Shown here: positions 47,801 to 58,053 of the stretch, piece by piece
How the letters are laid out: each line of letters opens with the position of its first letter
Numbering within the stretch: the first letter of the stretch is position 1
Assembly: GCA_032622095.1 (NCBI GenBank)
Contig: CP136063.1
Coordinates: 94,405,980-94,469,979 of the forward strand
Direction of reading: 5' to 3'
DNA from: Siphonodentalium dalli
Taxonomy: Eukaryota; Mollusca; Scaphopoda; Gadilida; Siphonodentaliidae
DNA: 64,000 nucleotides
Made by a program: the position numbers and the translations under genes
The notes under the pieces: generated by a model
The model's database searches: none
What the model was told of the DNA's origin: nothing
What the model saw: only the letters and a program-made list of their open reading frames with translations

Positions 47801-47974
47801 TGTTACACGGCATAATTATTCTACGGTCCTTTATACATTTCTAGGGGTCCATCTGGAGCAGTATTTGGCGGCACAGGAGCTATAGCACTCTGCTACTACA
47901 CAGATTGGAAAGCAGTGCTGCAATATGTCCCTTTCATCAGTGATAAATATCCTGTTGAAAAGCCAGAAGAATGA
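41817..47974 (+). CDS. UQCR11: UQCR11, cytochrome bc1 complex subunit (two exons)
   Basis: This is the smallest accessory subunit of mitochondrial complex III (6.4 kDa protein, yeast Qcr10 family), a single-pass inner-membrane protein. Exons 41817-41893 and 47845-47974 join across TG/G to form one Trp codon and give 68 residues. Family marks are FMGPRYTQMATNW near residues 14-26, a hydrophobic span at about 30-44, then YTDWKAVLQYVPFISDKY at 44-61. These align with LGPRY, KNW, ATDW and DWVPYINGKF of the human protein with exactly 18 residues between NW and TDW in both. The chain is slightly longer than the human one (56) at both ends. The start is the first ATG, in context AACCATGG. The intron is 5951 bases and contains a hAT-type element, a 160-bp-unit array and MITEs. 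Confidence 0.92.
42020..43583. other. UQCR11 intron, left part
   Basis: It holds a GA microsatellite (42043-42058) and a short TAGTGTTGAAACGATTAATC element ending GCACTAC (about 42358-42448) with TAGTCGATTAG subrepeats. AACCGGTT motifs occur at 42880-42910. No exon is recognised. Confidence 0.4.
43592..45424. mobile_element. Non-autonomous hAT-type element with perfect 8-bp TSD
   Basis: The ends are TAGAGATGGGCGGTA at 43592 and its complement ending at 45424. The element is flanked by ATAATCGG at 43584-43591 and 45425-45432. Subterminal regions repeat CGGTACGGTAATCGGTAT motifs. An 8-bp duplication with a TAGAG start is characteristic of hAT transposons. The interior carries a 160-bp-unit array and no transposase. 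The element lies in the UQCR11 intron. Confidence 0.8.
43679..44490 (+). repeat. Second copy of the 160-bp-unit array element, four units
   Basis: It starts with the same left terminus as the 33.7-kb copy (AAAGTGTCAATGACACTGTAG, then CTCAACTT) and carries units with AAGATGG or its variant at about 43827, 43991, 44146 and 44310. The right terminus is missing, and the array ends near 44480. It lies inside the hAT-type element at 43592-45424. Confidence 0.75.
45433..46269. other. UQCR11 intron between the hAT-type element and the duplication
   Basis: GC-richer stretches with CACCGCGG repeats (45520-45600) and AACCGGTTA/CCGGTTAAT motifs (45790-45860) related to 42855-42920. An open frame of 146 codons at 45874-46314 has no recognisable domain and spans transposon-like TAGTCGACTAGT repeats, so it is not called as a gene. 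Confidence 0.4.
46270..46810 (-). repeat. Right, shortened copy of the inverted duplication
   Basis: This inverted copy matches 40800-41165 and then, without the 820 bases that contain UQCR11 exon 1, continues into CTTACGATTGTATCGTGGTT (complement of about 41985-42015). It also carries a 15-base poly-C tract at 46505. Confidence 0.65.
47040..47386. repeat. Palindromic segment in the UQCR11 intron
   Basis: TAGATCATGCCATGAATC at 47153 and its complement at 47183 form a hairpin. TTGGACTTGTCTCTCTCCC (47087) has its inverse at about 47750-47775, so MITE copy 9 lies between inverted sequences. Confidence 0.5.
47387..47607. mobile_element. Palindromic TA-flanked MITE, copy 9, in the UQCR11 intron
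   Basis: Full length with TA flanks, lying 237 bases before the UQCR11 exon 2 acceptor. It carries a small duplication (ACCACAGGGTCCACAGCAG) in the left arm. Confidence 0.85.
47845..47974 (+). CDS. UQCR11: UQCR11 exon 2
   Basis: After a TTTCTAG acceptor this exon completes Trp26 and encodes a Gly/Ala-rich membrane span, then TDWKAVLQYVPF and an acidic tail ending PEE and TGA. No AATAAA is visible in the next 200 bases, so the polyadenylation site is not defined. Confidence 0.9.
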
Positions 47975-48179
47975 CCTTGATTATTAGATTTGTTAAGTAA
48001 GCAATTCATCATTAACTATATACACTCATATAAATGTATGCATTCCAGGGCTGGTGCTTGTCATTTTGTCCACCAAAATTTGAGTTATTTCCAGGCTTGA
48101 ACAGGATCAAATTGAAAATTGCACTTGGACCCATCTCCTGGGAAGGACTGTCACTGTTGTTTCAATACTGTATATGTAT

Positions 48180-48799
48180 AGTGGGGCTGCAATGATTATT
48201 TATTATTATACCCCCACTTTCGAAGAAAATGGGGGGTATACTGGATTGACTGCGTCTGTCCGTCCGTCCGTCACGCTTTCTCCGTCCGTTTGTCCGTCCG
48301 TCCGACCTCATAACTCAAACAACTATGAACCGATTTCAATAATTTTTTGTATGCAATCTCCTTAGGACGGTCTCTCCACATGATGCTAATTGCGGTTCGG
48401 TCCGACTTTTTTTTCAAGTTACGCCTCTTTTTCGACTTATTCTGTCCGACTTAATAACTTTAATTTCAATATATCGCGATACTGGAACACTTTCAAACGA
48501 TACACGTATCGTATCATTTCATGTGTATCGTGATACAGGAAATCAAGTAATGTCTGAAGGTGGGCAGGTGTAAAAAAGCAAAACCTCCAATTATCTCTGA
48601 AGTTTACATCTATATAGTACTATGTATATTTGACTCATCTAGCCAACAATTAAACTCAAACTCCAGTTATAAACTTGTTGTTTCTGATAACTCAGGCGGT
48701 ATTCATTTGGAAACACTAATTTAGTGTATCGTGATATATATCGTATCGTTGATCATGTATCGTATCATATCGTGACCAAGTGTATCGTTGCAGCCCTAA
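48180..48799. mobile_element. hAT-type MITE interrupted by a GTCCGTCC repeat
   Basis: The right part (about 48470-48799) is the inverted relative of 35425-35794 and ends GTTGCAGCCCTA. The left end TAGTGGGGCTGCAATGATTA is at 48180. ATATGTA occurs at both borders. Between 48205 and 48450 a repeat with TATACCCCC and GTCCGTCCG has been inserted. Confidence 0.55.
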
Positions 48800-48899
48800 T
48801 ATGTAGAAGGAACTTCAAATGCATGATTGAAATGGTCATTTAATTTTCCATTTGAATGTAAATTTAAATAGTTGATGTCTATTGTATTGAATTGCATGA

Positions 48900-49200
48900 T
48901 GTATTGATAGCCTGGATATAGCGTGTCTGACATGTGCAGAATGAGGTCCCCAGAGGGTGAATTTAGTGACACTATCCTGTACAGCGGGCTTGCATCACCA
49001 TTACCTTTTCCCTTCTGTTTAGTTTCTATATCCCTAATTTGCAGAAGATAAAATGCATACTTTAGGTGACTAATGAGTGAACATCACCAACTTCAACTGG
49101 GGAACTTCAATGTTATCCTAGGTATCCCCATAGCAGTTGAGACCCAAGTAAAATGAGGTTCCCAGAGGGTTAATTTGGTGATGCTGGCAGGCTGTGCGGG
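48900..49200. repeat. Decayed copy of the GAATGAGGTCCCC foldback family
   Basis: GCAGAATGAGGTCCCCAGAG at 48937 and AATGAGGTTCCCAGAGGGTT at 49152, with the usual spacer between. The right arm is incomplete. Confidence 0.55.
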
Positions 49201-50159
49201 TTGATACACCCCAGCTACAATAAGATACGTATTGTGATTTTTGCTCACGATACAATATCCGTGTCATGATTCACTTTCAAGAGACTTAAACCAATTATTT
49301 AATTTTTAACCTGCATGGTGGCCTGATATGATAATTCCATATCTCGTTTCTAATAGCATCAGGGGACGATTTAATTTTAAAAATTTGTTTTTGCATTGCA
49401 AATTGCGATGCAAATCCAGTTAAATCGAGCCCTGAATAGCATATCACTCCATACCTAAGCTTTATATAGTCAACACTGAAACAATCAAATTTATTATTTG
49501 GACATGAGTGTTATATGCTAGATTTTCCACTCGCAGGCACTATGGAACTGTACATGTACATGAACTGTACATGTACATGTACATGTGGTTGACAAAATAT
49601 ATAGAAATGGGCACATTGTGATATATCTGTTAAGCCAGTCCTTCACAGGAGATAGATACACTTGTTCTCGCACCTGTCCACAACCGCAATTTTAAATTGA
49701 CGGGTGCTAAAATCTGCTAACAGCAGTTCTGTCAAATTTGACCTGTGTGTACTGTAATCATTGAACCAATAAGTAAATATTGAAATATTTTATTTAGTAT
49801 TTTGTATATAAAATTGTATTCTCAGGTTAATTAGGATCACTCTCTTTTTAATTATGGGAATTTGGAAATATAAGTGGGCTGGCGACACTTGTAGGGGGTA
49901 TGCTATAACAACACTTGTCTGAGAAAACCCCAACTATAATTGAATATATCATGGGTACAACTTGCACCTGTACCGTATCCTGAAATAGTTGCTCTTGCTA
50001 TGTTTTGCTCATGGAAAGGACTGGTTTTGAAATCATATCGTGATTTGATTCTTCAGAAAGAATCATGATACACATGAATCGTGATTCATTAAACCGCTAC
50101 CCGAGACTAGATTTCATTTCTACATCATTAATTGGCAAATGGTTACAGTGCCTCGTAAA
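49201..50159. other. Decayed GATACAATA/GATTCAT repeat
   Basis: TGTGATTTTTGCTCACGATA near 49230 and AATCATGATACACATGAATC near 50060 look like ends of another hAT-like element. (GTACAT)n runs lie at 49550-49586. No gene is seen. Confidence 0.35.
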
Positions 50160-50627
50160 CCCTTTCTATACTAAATGGATTCTACCATTCATTTATGAAA
50201 GTATACATTGGAATAGTAAATTATTCATTTGAGGGATGTTCAAGAAAGAAAAAACGACAGACAGAAGAAAATCCTAATACAAGTTCAGAAGTATTCCTAT
50301 TCATTGGTGGGAAATGTTCAGATAATAAGCTCAACAAACGACCTTTGTTGAACTTATTATCTGAACATTTCTTCAGGGAACTACAGTAATACCCTAAATA
50401 ATCGACTACTTAACCACAGCAGAATTATGTGTAACTTTTCAGGATTTAGTTGGAAATATGGCTTGTTGCCGTTCATCGGAAAGCTCTCACTGAGAGCTTT
50501 CCGATGAATGAAACAAGCCATATTTCTGACTAAATCCTGAAAAGTTACCCATAATTCTGCTGTGGTTAAGAAGTCTATTATTTAGGGCAATACTGTAGTT
50601 ATCAATGAGTATTTAGCATAGAAAGGG
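50160..50627. mobile_element. TTAA-type MITE (CCC ends), copy 4, with nested MITE
   Basis: The ends are CCCTTTCTATACTAAATGG and GTATTTAGCATAGAAAGGG. The palindromic MITE at 50384-50595 has inserted into it, so this element is the older of the two. Confidence 0.7.
50384..50595. mobile_element. Palindromic TA-flanked MITE, copy 10, nested in another MITE
   Basis: A full-length 212-bp copy with TA on both sides, inserted within the CCCTTTCTATACTAAATGG-type element at 50160-50627. Confidence 0.9.
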
Positions 50628-50939
50628 TTAGAATTGTTCAGTGACTTGTTAATCTCAATTTGAGCTCCAATGTCATTGACACGCACTCTGTCTCTCATTT
50701 ACATGTTTTCAATTCAGATAAATTATGGATTTCTGACTGGATGACATTAAAGATCAGTGAATATCAGTAACATTGGACTCTTCTACAGCGAAGTGATACC
50801 TGCTTCTCTACACTACAATGACATTAACCTCTTTATCAGTGGAGTGCCCATCAACATCTTCTGTATTCGAGTGATAGAATATTTATTATGAACTGTCTGC
50901 ATCATTAAATACATGTTATTATATCAGTCTGCTCATTAT

Positions 50940-51440
50940 TATACCCCCCAAGACTGAAGAAATGGTGGGTATTCTGGATTACCTGCGCCCTGTCCATCAG
51001 CAGGTATCTCAAACACCAGTTGTTGGATCTGAATGAAATTTGGTATGGATGTTCACTACTATGAGGTCATTCAACAGAGTGTTCAATCAATTTTTCCTTT
51101 TAGAGTTATTCATCTTTTGTCTGAAAATGTAGTTTTTTTGTCCGTCCAAGCAGATTTCTTCACCAACGGTTAACAAATCAAAATGAAATTTGGTATGGAT
51201 GTTCACTACTATGAGGACATTCAACAGAGTGTTCAATTGTTTTTTAGGATTTTCCATTCTAGAGTTATTCATCTTTGTTTATCTGGAAAAAAAATTTTGT
51301 CCGTTCGAGCAGATATCTCCACCTGTATTGACGAATCTCAATGAAATTTGGTATGGATGTTCACTACTATGAAGGCAATCAATTGATTGTTCAATCGTTT
51401 TATTGAGTGTTCAATCATTTTTTTTTTGGTTTTCCATTCT
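50940..51440 (+). repeat. Tandem repeat with AATGAAATTTGGTATGGATG units
   Basis: Three units of about 150 bases carry AATGAAATTTGGTATGGATG, TTCACTACTATGA, a GAGTGTTCAAT block and CTAGAGTTATTCATCTT. A TATACCCCCC leader is at 50940. No gene is seen here. Confidence 0.7.
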
Positions 51441-51554
51441 AGAGTTATTCATCTTTGTATATTTGGAATTGTTGGTTTTATGTCCGTATCTACACCCACA
51501 ATCGATTTGTTCTTATTTTCCCTTCTACATTTATTATGGCGGGTATATAGTCGA

Positions 51555-52240
51555 CGTCTCCGTTTGTAGTGTACAAACATTTTGCATTATTGTTCAGCAA
51601 CCGCTGGGCAGATTTAGCTGATATTTGGTATGTTGATAGAACAGCTACATGCATAGCGGCGGGTTTCGTCCACCCATTTTTACCAGAGTTATGGCCCTTT
51701 TTTTACTTATAAAATTCAATTTTGTCCGTCCATACAAACATTTTGCATTATTGTTCAGCAACCGCTGGGCAGATTTAGCTGATATTTGGCATGTGATAGA
51801 GCAGCATGGGGGAACAGCTACATGCATAGCGCGGGTTTCGTCCAGCCATTTTTCACCAGAGTTATGGCCCTTTTTACTTATACAAATTCAATTTTTCACT
51901 TGTTTTTTTGGGTTTCCAGATGATAGCGTGAGCTTTGGTGGTACGATTGCAAATCCCGTATCTTTGTGGATCATTTATATGAAAATACATGTCAAGTGCA
52001 AATTTGGGTATGATCTGATGATTTTTATGAAGAGTTATGGCCTTTTTTTCAACTTAGAAAATTTGAATTTTCGCTTGTTTTTGGGTTTCCACATCGCTTG
52101 TTTTTGGGTTTCTGGAATTTCTAGTACGAACTTCTTTTGGAATGGTCATATAGACCTCCTCGGATATCCGCAGTTTCGTCCATGCTTAATCCGAATTGCT
52201 ACGGTCGGGGGCAAATGCCACGCGACAGCGTACCTCTTGT
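51555..52240 (+). repeat. Tandem repeat with CATTATTGTTCAGCAACCGC units
   Basis: Two units of about 165 bases (51580 and 51745) repeat TTCAGCAACCGCTGGGCAGA, GCTACATGCATAGC and AGAGTTATGGCCCTTTTT. Related TTCGTCCAGCC and GAGTTATGGCC blocks continue to about 52050. An open frame of about 237 codons crosses it but is repeat-derived. Confidence 0.65.
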
Positions 52241-52329
52241 TTATCTTTGTTTATATGAAAATGTTGGGGGTTTTTGTCGGTTCGATTTTGCCACTTGTAG
52301 GGGTATGCCAGCATTTAAGTATACAAGTT

Positions 52330-52934
52330 TTTAAATCACTACCTACTCAACATGGGAACTGAGATACATGTACATGTATTCAACATTTTGAGCAGGGGGG
52401 GTGCAGATAAAAAATGCATACACAGGGTTGATTTTTTTTGTTCTCCGAATTTTGGGACCCACACACCATTCCGTGTAATTTTTATCCATCTAATTTTTTA
52501 CACCACCCCTGTATATCTTCAAATTCAGTCCATTTAAATGTCCGCCTCTTATTCTGACCTGGAAATTCTTTGATTAAGCGCAATTATTGTTACTTCCTGT
52601 TGAAATTCAAACAGAATGACAATTTTACCAATTTTCTTCACAATTTACACTTCTAAATCGTGTAACTCTTCCAAACTCTCCAAAATGTATATGTTGATTA
52701 TCATACCAAAAAGCATACACTGGACAACTGCACTGGGTGGATTTCTCGTTCTAAACTTAATCATTTATGTGCATGAGGCGAATTATAAAAAAAAATTTGC
52801 TGTTCGAAAATTAGTTCTCTGACTCGGTGTGCATTATTAAGTATATCTGAGGAGATCTTGAGTATATGCAATTATGTTCATTTGGGACGACATTCCCCCA
52901 GTTTCAGTTTTTCCGTTGCCACTTAATTTACCTG
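52330..52934. other. Intergenic, nothing recognised
   Basis: Short AT-rich frames only, with no motif recognised. Confidence 0.3.
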
Positions 52935-53060
52935 ATTGATTGTTATTAATCGGGGCTAGATATTAGGTTGGCATGGGTTCGAACCCTGACATGGGTGAAA
53001 ATCCGGACCAATTTTCAAGCTTGATCTGAGTTGATGGACATCTCAATGTGACATTCTGAT
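52935..53060 (+). repeat. tRNA-like SINE fragment
   Basis: GGGTTCGAACCC at 52975 is a B-box match, with a possible A-box in TCGGGGCTAGATATTAGG. It is followed by ACATGGGTG, and no complete tRNA is formed. Confidence 0.3.
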
Positions 53061-53380
53061 CGACACATGGCCATTTCAATAAGAAATGAGAATTTGTTCA
53101 CGCTCACTGAATTAAGCACATTTGAAGCATTAATGAACACTCATACTGAGTCGTGCCTCCATAAATTTGATATATATACAGTATATATAATACTTCTGTT
53201 CTACTAATCGAATTATTTATTGCATAACATCATGTTTCCATCATCCTAAAAATCGAACAATAAAAAAACAAGACAAGACACGAACAAGATTTACAAGAAC
53301 TCTGATATAGCTGCTATGTACAAAATTGCTGGTCTTTCGTGTTCTTTTAAAATGATTAACAATTTTGATCAACCTAATTA

Positions 53381-53381
<1 letters not shown>

Positions 53382-53413
<32 letters not shown>
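53382..53413 (+). repeat. Poly-C tract, 32 bases
   Basis: Uninterrupted C run just before the AACTTGGCACAGAC repeat. Confidence 0.9.
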
Positions 53414-53414
<1 letters not shown>

Positions 53415-53439
53415 TAACCAATTTGTCCAGAGTTTTTTT

Positions 53440-54035
53440 TTTATCAATTTCCGTGAAACTTGGCACAGACATCAACCACCATGGGAACCTGTGCACCTGC
53501 GATAATGACATCTGTCGGACTTTATTTGGTGGAGTTATCCCCCCTTTTTCAACTTAGTAAATTTTCGCAACATGTATAATTTTGTCCGAGCTTTTATTCC
53601 TACATTTTTAGGTAAATTTTTTTTAAACTTGGCACAGATATTTAGTACCATGGAACCTGTGCACCTGCGATTATAACGTCTGTCCGACATTTTTTGGTGG
53701 AGTTATCTCCCTTTTTCGACTTAGAACATTTTCGCAACATGCATAATTTTGTCTGAGCTTTTATTCCTACATTTTTCAGTCGATAGGTTTAAGATTAGGG
53801 TTAGGGTTGTGCACCTGCAATGGGAACTGTTATTTTTGTCCCCCGGAAGAAAAAAAATTCTGGGGACTATTAAAATAGCCGGTGTCCGTCCGTCCGTCCA
53901 GAAATGGTTTCCAGATGATAACTTTAGTTACGTTATTAGATCAAAAGCAAATTTCATAGGTGAGTTTATCAGACCAAAATACAGGTCAAGTTCGAATATG
54001 GGTTTGCTCCGCCCATTTTTGCGAGAGTTATGGCC
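53440..54035 (+). repeat. Two tandem repeats: AACTTGGCACAGAC and GTCCGTCC types
   Basis: 53440-53840 has two units of the AACTTGGCACAGA repeat seen at 6840. From about 53838 a GTCCCCC..GTCCGTCCGTCC repeat with TTTCCAGATGATAACTTTAG follows and runs into the minus-oriented array element at 54035. Confidence 0.6.
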
Positions 54036-56470
54036 CTTTTTAGCTCAACTTACTTTGTAAGTTTGAGCTATTGCCATGGTTTGGCGTCCGTGTGTCCGTC
54101 AACAATTTCCTTTGGCGCGGGCTACAGGTCGTACCTTTGGTCTGATCTTTATGAGATTTGTCATGAATGTTGACATTGACATGTAGATGGGAACGAGTCA
54201 TTTTGGTATCATTCGGCCAAAAAACATGGCCACCAGCGGCCATCTTGGATTTCAAAATTCAAACCATTGGCGCGGGCTAAGGTCGTACTGATCGTCTGAT
54301 CATCATGAAATTTGTCATGGATGTTAATATTGACATGTAGATGGGAACGAGTGATTTTGGGGTCGTTCGGCCAAAAAACATGGCTGCCAGCAGCCATCTT
54401 GGATGTTACTCTTTGCATGACTAAATCCTTTGGTGCGGGCTACAGGTCGTACCTTTGGTCCGATGTTTATGAAATTTGTCATGAATGTTGCCATTGACAT
54501 GTAGATGGGAACGAGTCATTTTGGGGTCATTCGGCAAAAAAACATGACTGCTGGCGGCCATCTTGGATTTCAAAATTCAATCCACTGACACGGGCTACAG
54601 GTCGTACTGTTCGTCTGATCATCATGAAATTTGTCATGGATGTTCATATTGACATGTAGATGGGAACGAGTGATTTTGGGGTCGTTCGGTCAAAAAACAT
54701 GGCCGCCAGCAGCCATCTTGGAGTTTACTCTTTGCATGACTAAATCCTTTGGCGCGGGCTACAGGTCGTAGCTTTGGTCGGAACTTCATGAAATTTGTCA
54801 TGGATGTTAACAATGACATGTAGATGGGAACAAGTAATTTTGGGGTCGTTCGGCCGAAAAACATGGCCGCTGGTGGCCATCTTGGATTTCAATTTCAATC
54901 CATTGGCTCGGGCTACAGGTCGTACTGTTCGTCTTATCATCATGAAATATGTCATAGATGTTAATATTGACATGTAGATGGGAACGAGTGATTTTGGGGT
55001 CGTTCGGCCAAAAAACATGGCTGCAGCAGCCATCTTGGATTTTACTCTTTGTATGACTAAATCCTTTGGCACAGGCTACAGGTCGTAGCTTTGGTCGGAA
55101 CTTCATGAAATTTGTCATGGATGTTAACAATGACATGTAGATGGGAACGAGTAATTTTGGGGTCGTTCGGCCCAAAAAACATGGCCGCTGGTGGCCATCT
55201 TGGATTTCAAATTTCAATCCATTGGCTCGGGCTACAGGTCGTACTGTTCGTCTGATCATCATGAAATATGTCATAGATGTTAATATTGACATGTAGATGG
55301 GAACGAGTGATTTTGGGGTCGTTCGGCCTAAAAACATGGCCGCAGCAGCCATCTTGGATTTTACTCTTTGCATGACTAAATCCTTTGGCACGGGCTGCAG
55401 GTCGTAGCTTTGGTCGGAACTTCATGAAATTTGTCATGGATGTTAACAATGACATGTAGATGGGAACGAGTCATTTTGGGGTCGTTCGGCCGAAAAACAT
55501 GGCAGGTGTTGGCCATCTTGGATTTCAAAATTCAATCCATTGGCACGGGCTACAGGTCGTACTGTTCGTCTGCTCATCATGAAATATGTCATAGATGATA
55601 GATGTTAATATTGACATGTAGATAGGAAACGAGTGATTTTGGGGTCGTTCGGCCAAAATACATGGCCACCAGCAGCCATCTTGGATTTTATTCTTTGCAT
55701 GAATAAATCCTTTGGCACGGGCTACAGGTGGTAGCTTTGGTCGGATCTTCATGAAATTTTTCATGGATGTTAACAATGACATGTAGATGGGAACGAGTCA
55801 TTTGGCCAAAAAACATGGCCGCCAGCAGCCATCTTGGATTTTACTCTGTATGACTAAATCCTTTTGGGGTCGTTCGGCTGAAAAACATGGCTGCCAGCAT
55901 GTTCAGTCAAAAAACATGGCTGCCAGCAGCCATCTTGGATTTTACTCTTTGCATGACTAAATCCTTTGGCGCGGGCTACAGGTCGTAGCTTTGGTCGGAA
56001 CTTCATGAAATTTGTCATGGATGTTAACAATGACATGTAGATGGGAACGAGTCATTTGGCCAAAAAACATGGGCCGCCAGCAGCCATCTTGGATTTTACT
56101 CTGTATGACTAAATCCTTTTGGGGTCGTTCGGACTGAAAAACATGGCTGCCAGCAGCCATCTTGGATTTTACTCTTTGCATGACTATATCCTTTGGCGCG
56201 GGCTACAGGTCGTAGCTTGGTCAGATCTTCATGAAATTTGTCATGGATGTTAACAATGACAAGTAGATGGGAACGAGTCCCTTTGGGGTCAATTGGCCAA
56301 AAAACATGGCCGCCAGCAGCCATCTTGGATTTTACTCTTTGCATGACTAAATCCTTTGGCACAGGTTAGACATTTCAATTAGCACTTTTCCTATTCCTCC
56401 ATTTACTGTCAACAATTAAATTATTCCCCTACCTAAGTTGAGCTACAGTGTCATTGACACTTTCATTTTA
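54035..56470 (-). mobile_element. Third and largest copy of the 160-bp-unit array element, about 15 units
   Basis: In the opposite orientation to the other copies, CCATCTTGG boxes recur from 54240 to 56326, mostly 150-168 bases apart, with compressed or duplicated units between 55800 and 56160. It keeps both termini: TAGCTCAACTTACTTTGTAAG at 54041 and AAGTTGAGCTACAGTGTCA, continuing as TTGACACT, at about 56437-56462. Apparent open frames here are frames through the repeat and are not genes. Confidence 0.8.
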
Positions 56471-56489
56471 CTTAGAATCTTGTAATTTC

Positions 56490-57010
56490 TGGTTTCCAGA
56501 TGATAACTTCAGTTGTGTTATCATATCTGAACAAATTTGGTTTGTGAGTTTATCAGCCCTATATTCAGGTCAAGTTAGAATATGGGTTTACTCCGCCCAT
56601 TTTTGCTAGAGTTATGGCCTTTTTTGTCCGCCGACCCAGGAGGACTATTATAATCAGCATGTCCCGTCCGTGCGTACGAGGTTTCCGGATAACTTTAGTT
56701 AGAGTGAACCAATTAAATTTGGTATGTGGTTTTTACTAGCAGAAAAGACATGTCAAGTTCGAATTCTGGTTCCGTCCGCCAATTTTCACCAGAGTTATGC
56801 CCCTTTTTTTACTTAGAAAACCCCTGAAAGTTGGTTTCCGGATGATAACTTTAGTAGAGTTATTCGGATTCAAACCAAATTTGGTATATTAACTTTCTCC
56901 CAGCAAAACACAGGTCAAGTTCGAAACTTGGGTTCTGCCCGACCATTTTTGGCAGAGTTATGCCCCTTTTTCGACATAGAAAATTCAGTTTTTCTTCTGT
57001 TTTTTGTTTC
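56490..57010 (+). repeat. GTCCGTCC-type repeat, 56.5-57.0 kb
   Basis: It contains TTTCCAGATGATAACTTCAG, TTTCCGGATAACTTTAGTTA, CAAATTTGGTATATT and GAGTTATGCCCC blocks in the order seen at 5007-5625. Confidence 0.65.
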
Positions 57011-57224
57011 CGGATGATATAGGCCACAAGTTGTTTTTTTGTTGCAATTTTCAGGTTAAAATATCTGAATGTTTCTCATACCGGGAATATAGAACCATGG
57101 CTTATGAATATATAGGAAATTAGGCCTGACTGAAGTACAAATGGAATTATGCAAAAACTAACTTTGTGTTGGTCTGATTCTGACTCAAGGGGGTGTGTGC
57201 AGTTGGAATTTCCCAAGGTGGACA

Positions 57225-57250
57225 CCCCCCCCCCCCCCCCCCCCCCCCCC
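57225..57250 (+). repeat. Poly-C tract, 26 bases
   Basis: It sits in a repeat with AGTTGGAATTTCCCAAGGTG before it and CTCTAGCCACGTCCCC after it. Related sequence without the long run is at 31335-31410 in the opposite orientation. Confidence 0.9.
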
Positions 57251-57429
57251 AACGAACGGAGACCCTCTAGCCACGTCCCCTGGACTTGACATACGTTTTA
57301 ATAACAATCTATTAGTATGACATAAAATATGATTAAAATACTATAAATTCGTCACCATTTGAAATGTATATAAATGGAAGATGCCCATAGAGAAATAGAA
57401 AACAGCTGAAATCATGGAAAGATATACCC

Positions 57430-57560
57430 CCTCCCAATTATGGCTCCCAGAATGCAACAGAATTCAAATTAAAATGTATTTTCAATAATAGAAGGGGATA
57501 ACTCTATCTTTAAGATATAGAGTTATTACTCCCTCCATTGAAAATAATTCACTTTGAACT
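57430..57560. repeat. Imperfect hairpin, 3' side of the PIGBOS1-like gene
   Basis: TATTTTCAATAATAGAAGGG pairs imperfectly with CTCCCTCCATTGAAAATAAT around ATAACTCTATCTTTAAGATA. It contains the ATAACTC box common in the arrays of this window. Confidence 0.45.
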
Positions 57561-57628
57561 GTAATATCCAGATGAAACTTAAGCACAAAAACATGTCGGT
57601 AACTCAACAAAAACAACATGGTCGCAGT

Positions 57629-57634
57629 TTTATT
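57629..57634 (-). terminator. Candidate polyadenylation signal for the PIGBOS1-like gene
   Basis: AATAAA on the minus strand, about 420 bases after the stop codon at 58054. It is a plausible 3' end, with no other support. Confidence 0.3.
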
Positions 57635-58053
57635 ACACCTGATAAGTTCAGTTGATAATAAAATGTTTTGGAGCTTCCTCTCTCAAATGGTATATAATAT
57701 ATGGCATATATATGTGATCTGGGCCCCATGTTCAAAAATTAATTGGCCTAGCTGAGACCGAGTACAGAATAATATATGCGTTTAACTTTAATGGCCATCA
57801 CATGGATCACTTGACATATCAAATGTGGTGGTGTTCAAGTCATTAAGGCAATAACAATGTTCATTCACAGGTAACTACAAATTTAGGCTTGCTTCCATCC
57901 CTCAGAATTACACCTCAGTCAATTCTGATTCCCCAATGACCTCAACATATCAACATATTGCATGGTCTGGGTAGGCCCGCCTATGCAATATTCATAAAGA
58001 AATACTAAATAAGATTCCATGTTCAATTTTAACATAATAGATTGGTAATTTCT

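Noticed and set aside
51649-52362. 237-codon frame with hydrophobic stretches
   Set aside because: It runs through tandem repeat units, and the repeated peptides mirror the DNA repeat. There is no family resemblance.
54209-56362. Several overlapping minus-strand frames of 60-194 codons
   Set aside because: All are readings of the 160-bp array units; the repeated peptides follow the DNA period.
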